64,000 bases of DNA from the NCBI GenBank assembly GCA_963702535.1, contig CAVPDG010000022.1, positions 186,001 to 250,000 on the forward strand, read 5' to 3'. Made by a program: the position numbers and the translations under genes. Below the pieces are notes generated by a model. The model saw only the letters and a program-made list of their open reading frames with translations. It searched no databases and had not been told where the DNA came from. Below, one piece after another: positions 45,096-54,731 of this stretch; position 1 is the first letter of the stretch; every line of letters starts with the position of its first letter. The stretch is from CAVPDG01 sp963702535. Its GTDB lineage: Bacteria; Chloroflexota; Anaerolineae; Anaerolineales; UBA4823.

Positions 45096-45722
45096 CCCCC
45101 GTGTTCATCACGCTTGAGGGCACAGAGGGCAGCGGCAAATCCTCGCAGATCGCTCCCCTGGCGGAGTACCTGCGCCAGAAGGGCTACAATGTGCTCGCCA
45201 CGCGCGAGCCGGGCGGCACGCCCATCGGCGAGCAGGTGCGGGCGATCATCTCCAACCTGGATAACACCGCCATGCACCCGCGCACCGAGATCCTGCTCTT
45301 CCAGGCTTCACGCGCCCAGCATGTGGAGCAGGTCATCCGCCCGCACCTGGCGAGAGGCGGGCTGGTGATCAGCGACCGCTACGCCAACTCCACCCTGGCT
45401 TACCAGGGCTACGGCTACCAGACCGACCTGCAGCGCCTCACAAGCCCTGGTGGATTTCGCCACCGGCGGGCTGAAGCCTGACCTGACCGTCTTTTTCGAC
45501 CTGGATGTGGAGGAAGGCTTGCGCCGCCGCGCCAGGGGCGGCGAGTGGAACCGCCTGGACGCCCTCGACCTGGCTTTCTACCAGCGCGTGCGCCTCGGAT
45601 ACAGCCAGCTCATGCAAGCCGAGCCCGCCCGCTGGGTGAGCATCGATGCCTCGGGCACTCCCGAGCAGGTGCAGGCGGAGTTACGCCGGGTGGTGGGGGC
45701 AAGGCTGAGGATTCAGAAGTAG
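45092..45722 (+). CDS. tmk: Thymidylate kinase, one frameshift
   Basis: About 210 residues, the usual size. FITLEGTEGSGKSSQIAPLA (P-loop), ATREPGGTPIGEQVR (DRX-like Arg), VISDRYANSTLAYQGYG and DLTVFFDLDVEEGL mark dTMP kinase, which makes dTDP. The frame breaks near 45440: LQRLTS in one frame resumes as ALVDFATGGLKPD after removing one A. It begins with GTG overlapping the R3H stop. Being essential, the break is almost certainly a consensus error. It converges on the GHMP kinase with only 30 bases between stops. Confidence 0.93.
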
Positions 45723-45752
45723 CGCGTTGGAAACGCACCGTATCTCTTTTGT

Positions 45753-46865
45753 TTAGATATAATCTAAATCTTGCTTCCACACTCGTACGCCGTAACGGCT
45801 GAGATAGATCGGGATGTTTTTGAAACCGGGGTTTTCCTGCTCGATCTCGCAAATCATTGCACGTTTCTTCTGAGAAATTTCATCACATAGAATTGTGACT
45901 GAGCCCCCTTCGCCTCCCGCACCGTTGACTTTCCAGCCCAAGGCGCCATGCGCGCGAGCGATCTCAATCACTCTGGCCGCTTCTGCGCTGATCAGGGCTG
46001 GGTGCAGCCGCCCCTGAGCATCCGTATTGTCAATCATGGCTGCACCCAGGGCTCTAAAATCACCGGCATACAGGGCATCCCTTGATCTACCAGCCGTGCC
46101 ACGCAGGTCTTCTAGCTGCTTGCAGTCTGGACCTGCATGCTCTAGAGCTTTGATTACGAGCTCGTGTATTTCAGTCGAGCGATGAGACTTCCCCATGTAG
46201 ATTAAAACCAGCATTCTCTCCAGCTCCCACCAGGTGGCATTCGGGATGAGAATTGGCGATACCGAAGCATGAGGATATTCGTGCATATCGATGTAATTTA
46301 TGCCACCATAAGCGGAGCAGAGTTGATCTTGAATGCCACATTGTTGGCCCAGCATTTCGGTCTCGATTCGCTGAGCAGCAGAAGCTATCTCATGGGCGGT
46401 CAGGCGCCCCGGGCTGAGACAGTCCAATGCTCCGATGAGCGCCACTGTAACTGCGGCTGAAGTGCCGGTCGAGGCGCCACCCGGCGCCTCGGAGAATATG
46501 GTCACCTCGAAAGCCAGGTTGTTGGGCACGCGCATATATTCAATCGCGGCTTCGAGCAGGGGATGTTTATCCCAATGCCTGACAGCCGAGTTGGAGGAGG
46601 CGGGTGAGCTGGCCTGGCTTACAGGCTCGGGATTGGTTGGGCTTAGCGCATAACGCTCCCCATAATTTTCCGCATGGATGATGACGCGATCAGGTCGTGA
46701 GCCCTCCGGAAACACCGCGATTTGCACTTCCGCGTAGGGAGATACACCGATATTGAAGACCCTCCCATAACGGGCAAACCAGGTGTCCGTCCAGCCTCCA
46801 TTATCGCAGATGCGAATCGGAGCAACACTGTTGATGATGGATAGCGCCTTTCGGTTATGGTTCAT
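45753..46865 (-). CDS. GHMP-family sugar kinase
   Basis: 370 residues. The N-terminus SVAPIRICDNGGWTDTWFA and the ATP loop EAPGGASTGTSAAVTVALIG are typical of the GHMP superfamily, closest in pattern to heptose-7-phosphate (HddA-like) or L-fucose kinases; the C-terminal glycine-rich segment KVNGAGGEGGSVTIL completes the fold. The sugar cannot be assigned from sequence. It is alone, convergent with tmk, and its flanks carry no mobile-element signs. Its codons appear slightly less GC-rich than the neighbours, which hints at a different history, but I could not measure it. Intact. Confidence 0.85.
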   Translation of the reverse strand: MNHNRKALSIINSVAPIRICDNGGWTDTWFARYGRVFNIGVSPYAEVQIAVFPEGSRPDRVIIHAENYGERYALSPTNPEPVSQASSPASSNSAVRHWDKHPLLEAAIEYMRVPNNLAFEVTIFSEAPGGASTGTSAAVTVALIGALDCLSPGRLTAHEIASAAQRIETEMLGQQCGIQDQLCSAYGGINYIDMHEYPHASVSPILIPNATWWELERMLVLIYMGKSHRSTEIHELVIKALEHAGPDCKQLEDLRGTAGRSRDALYAGDFRALGAAMIDNTDAQGRLHPALISAEAARVIEIARAHGALGWKVNGAGGEGGSVTILCDEISQKKRAMICEIEQENPGFKNIPIYLSRYGVRVWKQDLDYI

Positions 46866-46959
46866 AGCCTCTCATGAGGGCTCAGAGAAGAATTCCACTT
46901 CTCAAGGGGCGTGCCTTTTAGGACAGCCGGTTTGTACCGGCTCGGAGCAGGCGGCGAGA

Positions 46960-47869
46960 TCAAGCAGGATTAAGCGCTTCAAGCTTTTTTGCCAGCTCTC
47001 CGATCTCCTCCCTCAGCGCCAGCTTCTCCAGCCAGCCGCGCGGGATGCCGCTCTCGCCGTAAAAAGCTCCCGCCACCTGCCCGCAGATCGCCGCCGTCGT
47101 ATCGGCGTCGTCCCCCAGGTTTGCCGCCTTTAAGATCGCCCCCTCGAACGTGTCTGTCGTCCAGAAGCACCACAGCGCTGCCTCCAGCGCTTCTACCACG
47201 TAGCCTGTGCCGCGGATTTTATCTTCCGGCTTATCACGGTACTCCATGCGAGCGATGCTCTGGATTTTCTTCGCTGCCAGACTTTCTGGGTCTGTGCTCA
47301 GCAGCGCATCCGCCTTGCCTGCGCCGCTCAGCGCCTGGTACAGGATGTCTCCCAGCAGGCGGCAGGCGTCCAGGCACTCGAGGGCGCCGTGCGTGGTGCG
47401 CGAGCTCTCGGCGGCATAATGCCAGATCTTTTCCCGGTCCGGGTAGTAAGCCAGTGCCACCGGCGCCAGGCGCATGATCGAGCCGTTGCCGGCGGAATAC
47501 GGGTCCGTCGATCCGCTGAACGGCTCGCCCGTTTCCTTGTAGCGCTGCAGCGCCTGCAGGGTGGTCCCGCCGATGTCGAAGCAGCGCCCGGTGCTGCTGA
47601 AAGTGCCATTGCGGTACCAGTCCCAGTAGCGCTCCATCTGGTCGCGGGCGTCGAAGCCGCGGCGCTCGACCAGGCTGCTCGCCAGGCACAGCGCCATGGA
47701 GGTATCGTCCGTCCATTGCCCCGGCTTGAGGTGGAATGGTCCCCCGCCGAGTCATGTCGGTCAGGGGCGTGAAGGAGCCGCGCCGGGCGAACTCCACGCT
47801 CGTCCCCACCGCGTCGCCTGCGGCAAGCCCCAGCAGGCAGCCGCGCATGCGCTCGGAAAGCTCGCTCAT
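46960..47869 (-). CDS. ADP-ribosylglycohydrolase (DraG-like), one frameshift
   Basis: About 303 residues. MRGCLLGLAAGDAVGTSVEF at the N-terminus, QWTDDTSMALCLASSL, GNGSIMRLAPVALAYY and the C-terminal GDDADTTAAICGQVAGAFYG are the metal-binding and substrate motifs of the family, which removes ADP-ribose from proteins or small molecules. The frame shifts near 47745: LTDMT continues as GGGPFHLKPGQWTDDTSM when one base is removed. The start overlaps the FmdB stop by 4 bases, so FmdB and this gene are one minus-strand unit. The last ~10 residues are not conserved. Confidence 0.88.
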
Positions 47870-48264
47870 CTAAAAATCCTCGTCTCCGCCGAAGCCGCCG
47901 CCCTCGCGTCGCTCAAGCCCGGCACGGCTGATTCGATCTCCTCCGGGCTCTGCCCCGCCTCCAGGCGGTCGATCACCTCTTCCATCTCGGGAGCGGACTC
48001 TTCGCCCATCTCCTGGCTCATCTGGCGCATCATGCGCCCCAGGGCTTTGGGGTCGTCTTCCAGCCCGTCCAATTGGCTGGGGTCCGCCAGCGATTCCAGG
48101 CGGCTCTCTTCCGACTTTGCGATGCGCACCCGCCCGATGCGCCGCTGCACGTTCGTGCTGTTGCAGTGCTTGCAATTCACGGGCTTGCTTCCGTATTCGC
48201 TGTAGCTCATGAAGACTTCGAAGCGTTTGTGACAATCCAGGCAGATATAGGGGTAAGTGGGCAT
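47866..48264 (-). CDS. FmdB-family zinc ribbon protein
   Basis: 132 residues. MPTYPYICLDCHKRFEVFMS with a second CKHC pair (residues ~32-35) forms the FmdB-type zinc ribbon. The rest is an acidic, helical tail (MMRQMSQEMGEESAPEMEEV). FmdB proteins are putative regulators of unclear function. TATAAT on the minus strand (48271-48276) ends 6 bases before the ATG, implying a leaderless mRNA. It is divergent from gmk, whose -10 region overlaps the same AT stretch, and its stop overlaps the DraG-like gene. Confidence 0.87.
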   Translation of the reverse strand: MPTYPYICLDCHKRFEVFMSYSEYGSKPVNCKHCNSTNVQRRIGRVRIAKSEESRLESLADPSQLDGLEDDPKALGRMMRQMSQEMGEESAPEMEEVIDRLEAGQSPEEIESAVPGLSDARAAASAETRIFR

Positions 48265-48270
48265 ATCTAA

Positions 48271-48276
48271 ATTATA
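48271..48276 (-). promoter_or_regulatory. -10 element of fmdB-like gene, leaderless start
   Basis: A perfect TATAAT on the minus strand ends 6 bases before the ATG at 48264, the same arrangement as for radA. The plus strand also reads TATAAT here (48273-48278), 43 bases before gmk. Confidence 0.5.
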
Positions 48277-48321
48277 ATAGCTCTTCTAAGATTTGCCTCA
48301 AGCTGATTTACGAAAGGTCGT

Positions 48322-48923
48322 ATGCCAGGCACAGACTCTCCTCCCTCCTCCCCGCTGCTCATCGTCATCTCCGGTCCTTCCGCCGTGGGTAAGGACTCTG
48401 TCGTCCAGCGCCTGTTAGAGGATACGGAAGCTTTCACCTTCGTCGTGACGGTCAACACACGATCGCCGCGCCCCGGCGAGCGCCCCGGCGTGGATTACCA
48501 CTTCGTCACCCGCGAGCAGTTCCTGCAGATGGTCGCCGATGGCGAGATGCTCGAATACGCCCCGGTTTATGACGACTACAAGGGCGTGCCCAGGGCAGGG
48601 GTGCGCCAGGCTTTAGCCACGGGCAAAGACGTCGTCCTGCGCCTGGATGTGCAGGGGGCTGCCACCATCCGCCGCATCTGCCCCGAGGCTTTGCTGATCT
48701 TCATCACCCCGGAGGACGAGAGCGTCCTGCTCGAGCGCATGCGCACCCGCCCGGGGGATAAGCCCGAGTTCGCAGGAATTGCGCCTTGCCACCGTCCACG
48801 CAGGAGCTGCAGCGCGTCGATGAGTTCGATTACGCCGTGACCAACCGCAGCGGGCAGCTCGAGCGCACGGTTGAGATCATCCGCGCCATCATCGCTCGCC
48901 GAGCACCAGCGTGTCCACCCTAG
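48322..48923 (+). CDS. gmk: Guanylate kinase, one frameshift
   Basis: About 200 residues. IVISGPSAVGKDSVVQRLL (P-loop), VTVNTRSPRPGERPGVDYHF, DVVLRLDVQGAATIRRI and LLERMRTRPGDKPEF are the guanylate kinase motifs; it phosphorylates GMP to GDP. The frame breaks near 48778; the other frame carries TQELQRVDEFDYAVTNRSGQ and ends at 48923. An odd point is GPSAVGKD where Ser usually precedes Gly-Val-Gly-Lys; this variant is seen in some Chloroflexi. Rhomboid starts 12 bases downstream. Being essential, the frameshift is likely an error. Confidence 0.92.
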
Positions 48924-48935
48924 AAAGGTTACCTT

Positions 48936-49741
48936 ATGAGCCAGAGTTATCCCCCGCAGTACCCGCCTGCCGCGGCGCCGCCTCAGTCGGTGAGGTAAAA
49001 ACACCCCAGGGCACGCCGCTGGTTACCTACACCTTGCTCGGCTTGACCGTCGTCATCTTTGCCCTGCAATCGCTCACCCAGCGCATGCTCGGCTTCGATT
49101 ACCCGGCGGCGCTGGGGGTAAAAGCCAACGAGCTGATCATCCAGGGTCAGCTCTGGCGCTTGTTTACGCCCATGTTCCTGCACGGGGGCATCTTGCACAT
49201 TGCCCTGAACATGTATGCCTTGTTGGCTTTTGGTCCGCAGCTCGAGCGCTATTACGGTCATGGACGCTACCTGGCGCTTTACCTGGTGAGCGGCTTTGCC
49301 GGCAACGTGGCTTCCTTCCTTTTCTCTGCTTCGCCTTCTTTGGGCGCCTCCACAGCCATTTTTGGCTTGTTGGGCGCTGAAGCCATCTTCCTCTACCGCA
49401 ACCGCAAGCTCTTCGGCGCCAGCGCGCAGCGCGCCCTCACCAACCTGATCGTGATTGCCGTGATCAATCTGGTCTACGGCATGATGGGGAGCGGCATCGA
49501 CAACTGGGGGCATATCGGCGGGTTGCTGGGCGGCGTGCTCTTTGCCTGGTTCGCCGGTCCGGTGTTGCAGGTGGCTGGCGCCTATCCCCAGCTCGAGATG
49601 GCGGATACGCGCCAGACTTCCCAGGTGATCCTGGCGGGGCTGGGAGTGGCGCTGCTATTCGCCCTGCTGGCGGCGATCAAATTCTTTTTAACAGGCACGC
49701 GCAGACCCCCGTTTTCTGCCAGAAAGCGGGGGTCTCGGTGA
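48936..49741 (+). CDS. Rhomboid-family intramembrane serine protease, one frameshift
   Basis: About 268 residues starting MSQSYPPQYPPAAAPPQSV at 48936, a Pro-rich cytosolic tail; the frame then shifts near 48998 to VKTPQGTPLVTYTLLGL. Six or seven helices follow, with LWRLFTPMFLHGGILHIALN (the WR and HxxxN motifs), the catalytic serine in LGASTAIFGLLGA and histidine in WGHIGGLLGG. The common GASGA is GASTA here. Rhomboids cut membrane proteins. The coding 3' end contains a 14-bp hairpin (49703-49735), so the last residues (PPFSARKRGSR) may be by-product. It is followed by galE. Confidence 0.88.
49703..49735. repeat. Hairpin repeat at the 3' end of the rhomboid gene
   Basis: A 14-bp stem with one G-U pair (49703-49716 with 49722-49735) and loop TGCCA; AGACCCCCG ends with CGGGGGTCT. 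No T-run follows. It looks like a dispersed palindromic element inserted over the gene's end. Confidence 0.6.
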
Positions 49742-49762
49742 CTCATTCGCGGGAGTATACCT

Positions 49763-50771
49763 ATGAAAATCCTCGTCACCGGCGGCGCCGGTTATATCGG
49801 CTCCCATACCTGCCTCGAGCTCTTGAACGCCGGCTATGAAGTGGTGGTGGTCGATAACCTCTCCAACAGCAAGGAGGAAATCGCTGCGCCGCGTCCAGAA
49901 GCTGGCGGGCAGGTCGCTTGAGTTCCACAAGGTGGACCTGCTCGACAAAGCTGCGCTCGAGGCGGTCTTCCGCAGTCACCATTTCGCCTCCGTAATCCAT
50001 TTCGCCGGCTTGAAAGCCGTCGGGGAGTCGGTTTCCGTGCCCCTGCGCTATTACCAGAACAACGTCGCCGGCACGCTGGCGCTGTGCGAGGTGATGGCGG
50101 CGCATGAGGTCAAAGACCTGGTCTTCAGCTCCTCCTGCACCGTCTACGGACAGCCGCAGCGCGTGCCCATCACCGAGGATTTCCCCCTCTCCGCCACCAA
50201 CCCCTACGGGCGCTCCAAGCTGATGATCGAGGAGATCCTGCGCGACCTGTACGTGTCTGATCCTGCCTGGAACATCGCCCTGCTGCGCTATTTCAACCCG
50301 GTGGGCGCGCACCCCAGCGGGCGCATCGGCGAAGACCCGCGCGGCATCCCCAACAACCTGCTGCCCTACATCGCCCAGGTGGCGGTCGGGCGGTTGGAGC
50401 GGCTCTCCGTCTTCGGCGGCGATTATCCCACGCGTGACGGCACCGGCGTGCGCGATTACATCCACGTCGTCGACCTGGCGTTCGGTCACATCGCCGCCGT
50501 GCAGAAGCTGGCGCACAAGCCCGGTGCAACAGCCTACAACCTGGGCACCGGGCAGGGTTACAGCGTGCTGGAGATGGTTGCCGCCTTCGCCCGCGCCTGC
50601 GGCAAGCCCATCCCCTACCAGATCGTCGCGCGCCGTCCCGGCGACATCGCCGAGACCTACGCTGATCCCTCCTGGGCGCAGCAAGAGCTGGGCTGGCGCG
50701 CCGCGAAGGGGCTGGATGAGATGTGCGCCGACGTGTGGCGCTGGCAGTCTGCCAATCCCAATGGTTTCTAA
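49763..50771 (+). CDS. galE: UDP-glucose 4-epimerase, one frameshift
   Basis: About 336 residues. MKILVTGGAGYIGSHTCLEL (NAD loop), SSSCTVYG with the YGRSK catalytic Tyr-x-x-x-Lys, LLRYFNPVGAHPSGRIGEDP and the NNLLPYIAQVAVGR sugar-binding part identify GalE. The frame breaks in an A-triplet at 49878-49880: NSKEE then SLRRVQKLAGRSLEF after removing one A. GGGAG precedes the ATG at 49763. It supplies UDP-galactose for surface polysaccharides. A REP-like element and a terminator follow. Confidence 0.94.
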
Positions 50772-50803
50772 GAGCCTGGTCCCCCCTACGTTCTTTGAAC
50801 AGA

Positions 50804-50918
50804 CAGGATTGGGACACGGATTCCACGGATGAGCAGGGTTATTTCCCGGATTTTAAAAAAAAACAAATAACCAGGGTGGTTGATTAATCCGTATTATCCT
50901 TGTTGATCCGTGTCCTAA
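50804..50918. repeat. REP/MITE-like element with ACACGGAT ends
   Basis: The segment starts TTGGGACACGGAT and ends with the complement of TTAGGACACGGAT, with several internal CGGAT/ATCCG motifs and a paired GGTTATTT/AAATAACC. It is a ~115-bp imperfect inverted repeat between galE and the next gene, and the ATCCGTG words are typical of dispersed repeats in this type of genome. Confidence 0.55.
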
Positions 50919-50925
50919 CAAAAAA

Positions 50926-50948
50926 ACACCCCGATTTTTTCGGGATGT
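50926..50948. terminator. Bidirectional terminator after galE
   Basis: A 9-bp stem with one mismatch (ACACCCCGA / TCGGGATGT) and a 5-base T loop, flanked by an A-run before and a T-run after. It stops galE and the converging gene at 50979. Confidence 0.8.
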
Positions 50949-50978
50949 TTTTTGTTTGGATTACAAATGTCTCTCACT

Positions 50979-51380
50979 CTAGAGTGGGTCGGGAAAGTCG
51001 CTATCGTCAATCCCATCGATATCGTCAAGGGTGTCGTCGTCCTCATCGTCTTCGTATTCAAGGTCGAATTGTACGTCATCATCTGCCAGCCGCACCCACA
51101 AAATCAGCAGGTGCCCCTCTTCCACTTCCACAGACCGGGCGGCAACGATCGGCGCCTGGCTCTCCAAGCCATCGGAGGTGCGGAACTCCAGGTGGATGTT
51201 CTGCTGCTGGTGCCAGGCGCGGTAACAACGCTCCACCAGGCTCGGACCGTTGAACGTGCGCAGCCGGGTGACCGCGACGTGCCCGAACCGCGCGCTCTCG
51301 TTCAAACCTGAGACCCAACCGTCGGCGACCGCTTCGAAAGTAGGCGGAGGTCCCTCAATAATGGTGATTTTGTCTTCCAT
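50979..51380 (-). CDS. Hypothetical acidic protein
   Basis: 133 residues starting MEDKITIIEGPPPTFEAVAD. A conserved-looking core (ARFGHVAVTRLRTFNGPSLV then ERCYRAWHQQQNIHLEFRTS) is followed by a strongly acidic C-terminus (YEDDEDDDTLDDIDGIDDSD). GGAGG (51386-51390) sits 5 bases before the ATG at 51380, so the upstream TTG is rejected. I do not recognise a named domain; the fold appears alpha/beta. It is divergent from the EthD gene and ends near a terminator. Intact. Confidence 0.7.
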   Translation of the reverse strand: MEDKITIIEGPPPTFEAVADGWVSGLNESARFGHVAVTRLRTFNGPSLVERCYRAWHQQQNIHLEFRTSDGLESQAPIVAARSVEVEEGHLLILWVRLADDDVQFDLEYEDDEDDDTLDDIDGIDDSDFPDPL

Positions 51381-51551
51381 TCTTACCTCCAATTGCGGAA
51401 TGATACCATGATTCTGCAGGGGATTCGTATAAGATGTTTGTTAGAGATGCCTGGCATGGACGTGGGGGACTCAGCCATGGCGCTTCCCAGAGGGCAAAAA
51501 GGTTTTCCATTCCAGAAGGCGGAGTATAATCTATGCCCTGGAGGTCCTGCC

Positions 51552-51920
51552 ATGTACAAGCTTGTCATCCTGATCGAGCCGTTGGAAGACAGTTCAGCCT
51601 TCGAGTCCGGCTGGCCCGACTTTCTGCACCACTCCGAGCGCATGCCCGGTTTGCGCCGTGAAGCCACCAGCCGCGTCGACGCCCAGATTTTCGGGCAAAT
51701 CCCGGTCTCCTTCATGCACGAGCTGTTCTTTGACAGCCAGGTAGCCGCCCAGCAAGCCATGTCCTCGCTGCACGGGCGCCAGGCGGGCAAAGTCTTGCAG
51801 CAAATTACCCAGGGCAAGATGACCCTGTTCTTCGCCGATCACAAAGAGGATGAGCTGGCGAACATCCAGCGCTACCAGAAACCGGAAGAAGAGGGCAGCC
51901 CCGTTGCTGACTCCGGATGA
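51552..51920 (+). CDS. EthD-like dimeric alpha/beta-barrel protein
   Basis: 122 residues starting MYKLVILIEPLEDSSAFESG, with the EthD-type pattern FLHHSERMPGLRREATSRVD and VSFMHELFFDSQVAAQQAMS. Family members are small dimeric barrels; some act as monooxygenases, others as ligand-binding helpers. GGAGG lies 6 bases before the ATG at 51552; a TATAAT at 51525-51530 precedes it. The longer upstream ORF has no support. It is followed by an M23 peptidase gene on the same strand. Intact. Confidence 0.8.
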   Translation: MYKLVILIEPLEDSSAFESGWPDFLHHSERMPGLRREATSRVDAQIFGQIPVSFMHELFFDSQVAAQQAMSSLHGRQAGKVLQQITQGKMTLFFADHKEDELANIQRYQKPEEEGSPVADSG

Positions 51921-51989
51921 GCTCCTGTGCGTCACCAGCGCTCAGGTGCTGGATTTGACCTCTCCACCCGCGCTCGGGGAAGCTGCCTT

Positions 51990-52724
51990 GTGAAACCCAA
52001 TCGCGCATTGTTGCGATGGCTGGTCGCGTTCATGCTGATCGTCCTCCTGGTAGGGAGTTATTTCGTTTATCGTTACCGCGGGCGGGCTGCCGTCGGGATG
52101 ACGCGCACCGCCCGCTTGCTGGCCTGGTTCAAGGACCCCGCGGCGCACCCGGATTGGGCGATCCGCCGCGGCGAGCGCTGCGCCGGGGCGCCCTTCATCT
52201 TCCCCACCGATGGCTACATCGGCTTCGTCTGGGGTGATTCCTTCCGCCCGGGGCACAACCACCAGGGGCTGGATATCTTCGGCGGCGGGGACGTGAACCA
52301 GACGCCCGTGATAGCCGCCTATCCCGGCTACCTGACGCGCCTGCCGGATTGGAAGTCGACCGTCATCATCCGCTTGCCGCAGGATCCTTTGCAGCCGCAG
52401 CGCCAGGTCTGGACCTACTACACCCACATGGCAGACGCCCAGGGCAATTCGTTCATCTCCGCGCAGTTCCCGCCCGGCGCGTCCGAAGTGTATGTTGAAG
52501 CCGGCACACTGCTGGGCTACCAGGGCAACTTCTCCGGCGACCCGAACAACCCGGTGGGCGTGCACCTGCATTTCTCGATCGTCCTGGATGACGGGCAGGG
52601 AAAGTTCCGCAACGAGCTGGAGAAGCGCAACACACTCGACCCGTCGCCGTACTTTGGCATGTCTTTGAACGCCGATACAAGCCGGGGCGAGGTGCCCGTC
52701 TGCCCGGAGGAGGCTGGAAAATGA
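51990..52724 (+). CDS. M23-family (LytM-type) membrane-anchored metallopeptidase
   Basis: About 244 residues from the GTG at 51990 (GGGGAA 8 bases upstream; a GTG at 51927 is an alternative). One N-terminal helix (LLRWLVAFMLIVLLVGSYFV) anchors it with the catalytic domain outside. M23 ligands are present: HNHQGLDIFG (His-x-x-x-Asp), YYTHM and VHLHFSI (His-x-His). M23 enzymes cut peptidoglycan cross-bridges. The stop overlaps the SDR start (ATGA at 52721-52724), so the two are coupled. Intact; whether the substrate is a thin Gram-negative-type or a monoderm-type wall cannot be told. Confidence 0.88.
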   Translation: MKPNRALLRWLVAFMLIVLLVGSYFVYRYRGRAAVGMTRTARLLAWFKDPAAHPDWAIRRGERCAGAPFIFPTDGYIGFVWGDSFRPGHNHQGLDIFGGGDVNQTPVIAAYPGYLTRLPDWKSTVIIRLPQDPLQPQRQVWTYYTHMADAQGNSFISAQFPPGASEVYVEAGTLLGYQGNFSGDPNNPVGVHLHFSIVLDDGQGKFRNELEKRNTLDPSPYFGMSLNADTSRGEVPVCPEEAGK

Positions 52725-53476
52725 GCGAGTTTGCCGGTAAAACCGTCCTGGTCACCGGGGCCGGTCGCGGCATCGGCCGCGTGATTGCCGAGGCGTTTGC
52801 CGCCCACGGCGCAAATGTCGCCGCGAACGATGTCACCCCTATCAACCTGGATGTGACCGTGGAGCGCATCACCGCCGCCGGCGGGCGTTGCAAAGGCTAT
52901 GTCTTCGATGTTGCCATGAAGATGCCCGTCCAGGCGCTGATCGAGCAGGTGCGCGAGGATTGGGGGGGCTGGATATCCTGGTCAACAACGCCGGCGTCGA
53001 GCCGCACGCCTCCATCCTGGAGATGGATGAATGGGACTGGCGCCGCACCATCGATGTCAACCTGAGCGGGGCTTTCTTCACCATCCAATCCGCCGCCCGC
53101 GTGATGCAGCAGCAGGGGGGCGGCGTCATCGTCAACATCGCCTCTATCGCCGGGCGGGCGCACGGGCTGCCTCGAGCGCGCCGCGTATGTCGCCAGCAAG
53201 ACCGGCTTAATCGGGCTGACGCGCGAGGCTGCCCGCGAGCTGGCGGCTTACAACATCCGCGTCAACGCCGTCTGTCCGGGGGTGATCGAGACCGAGATGA
53301 CCGCCGCCCTGCGCCAGGATGAAGCCATGCTGCGCAAGTGGCTGGAGGATATCCCCCAAAGGCGCCTGGGGCGTCCTGAGGATGTCGCCGGTCTGGTGCT
53401 CTTCCTGTGCAGCGACCTCGCCTCCTACCTCACCGGTCAAGCCATCAACGTCGACGGCGGTAAGGTCATGTCCTGA
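52721..53476 (+). CDS. Short-chain dehydrogenase/reductase, two frameshifts
   Basis: About 252 residues, full SDR length. GKTVLVTGAGRGIGRVIAEA (cofactor loop), DILVNNAGVEPHASI, NIASIAG, and YVASKTGLIGLTREAAREL (the Tyr-x-x-x-Lys) make a classical SDR of the 3-oxoacyl-ACP reductase style. Breaks: a run of seven G (52962-52968), where eight give WGGLDILVNN, and an extra C near 53173 (HGLLERAAYVASK). The end is GQAINVDGGKVMS. The ATG overlaps the M23 stop. The substrate cannot be given. Confidence 0.9.
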
Positions 53477-53480
53477 GCGT

Positions 53481-54731
53481 ATGAGTTTGCGCATCCCCCC
53501 TTCCCTCTTTCATCGCCGCTTCCGCTTGCTGTGGCTGGGGATGATGATCTCGATCGCCGGCACCCAGATGCAAACCTGGGCGCTGCTCTGGCATATCCGC
53601 GATATCACCGACAAGCCCATCGCCCTGGGCGGCGTCGGTCTGGCGCGCATCCTGCCCATCATCGTCTTTTCGCTCATCGGCGGCGCCATGGCAGACGTGA
53701 TCGACCGCCGGCGCATGATCCTCATCACCCAGAGCGTCATGGCGCTCACCGCTGTGGCGCTTGCTTTGCTCACCATCAACGGTGATATCGACCTGTGGCA
53801 CATCTACCTGCTCACCGCCATCCAGGCAACCGCCCTGGCGTTCGACGGTCCCGCTCGCCAGGCTTTAGTCCCCAACCTGGTGCCCGCCCGCGACCTGCCC
53901 AACGCCTTCAGCATGACCTCCATCGCTTTCCAGACCGGCGCCATCATCGGTCCGGCTTTGAGCGGGCTTGTCATCGCCTACTGGAGCCAGTCGGCGGTTT
54001 ACATCATCAACGCCGTCAGCTACCTGGCGGTCATCATCGCCGTGATCCTGATGGGACCCGTAGCGCAGCAGGTCGATCCCAACCGGCGCGCCAGCGTCAG
54101 CCTGGAATCTATCCGCGAGGGCATCCAGTTCATCATCAGCCAGCCCATCATCCTGGGCACCATGATCCTGGATTTCTTCGCCACCTTCTTCGCTTCAGCC
54201 AACACACTCATGCCCATCATCGCCCGCGATGTCCTCCATGTCGGCGCGGTGCAGTACGGCTGGCTCTCGGCGGCGCAATCGATCGGCGCGGTTGCCGCGG
54301 CGCTGGCGATCTCGCAGATCGAGCACATCCGCCGCCAGGGGGTTGTCTTCCTCAGCGCGGTGGTGGTGTTTGGCGTGGCGACCATCCTCTTCGGGCTGGC
54401 GCGCAGCTTTATGCTCGCCATGCTCGCCCTGGTGCTGGTGGGCGCCGCCAATTCGGTCAGCACCATCATCCGCAACACAATCCGCCAGCTGCAAACGCCC
54501 GATTACATCCGCGGGCGTATGACCAGTATCAACCAGATCTTCTTCATGGGTGGACCGCAATTGGGCGAGGTGGAAGCGGGCGTGGTCGCCCAGCTCTTTG
54601 GCGCCCCGTTCGCCGTCATCAGCGGCGGCATCGGCACCCTGCTGGTGGTAGCGTGGATCTCGCGCCGCTGGCCCCAGTTGCGCAACTACGATGGGGAAGA
54701 GCCCAAATTGGCGGAAGCGGCGGCGGGCTAA
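53481..54731 (+). CDS. MFS transporter (EntS-like)
   Basis: 416 residues with 12 helices, starting MSLRIPPSLFHRRFRLLWLG. The N-terminal FRLLWLGMMISIAGTQMQTW and ADVIDRRRMILITQSVMALT (motif A region) resemble the EntS/YfiS-type exporters. It starts 4 bases after the SDR stop, so EthD, M23, SDR and MFS may be cotranscribed. Its stop overlaps the ABC-F stop by 1 base on the opposite strand. The frame is intact. Substrate unknown. Confidence 0.88.
   Translation: MSLRIPPSLFHRRFRLLWLGMMISIAGTQMQTWALLWHIRDITDKPIALGGVGLARILPIIVFSLIGGAMADVIDRRRMILITQSVMALTAVALALLTINGDIDLWHIYLLTAIQATALAFDGPARQALVPNLVPARDLPNAFSMTSIAFQTGAIIGPALSGLVIAYWSQSAVYIINAVSYLAVIIAVILMGPVAQQVDPNRRASVSLESIREGIQFIISQPIILGTMILDFFATFFASANTLMPIIARDVLHVGAVQYGWLSAAQSIGAVAAALAISQIEHIRRQGVVFLSAVVVFGVATILFGLARSFMLAMLALVLVGAANSVSTIIRNTIRQLQTPDYIRGRMTSINQIFFMGGPQLGEVEAGVVAQLFGAPFAVISGGIGTLLVVAWISRRWPQLRNYDGEEPKLAEAAAG

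Noticed and set aside
45755..45775. TTTAGATATAATCTAAA-like palindrome between tmk and the GHMP kinase as a promoter
   Set aside because: It lies at the converging 3' ends of two genes with nothing to transcribe from it.
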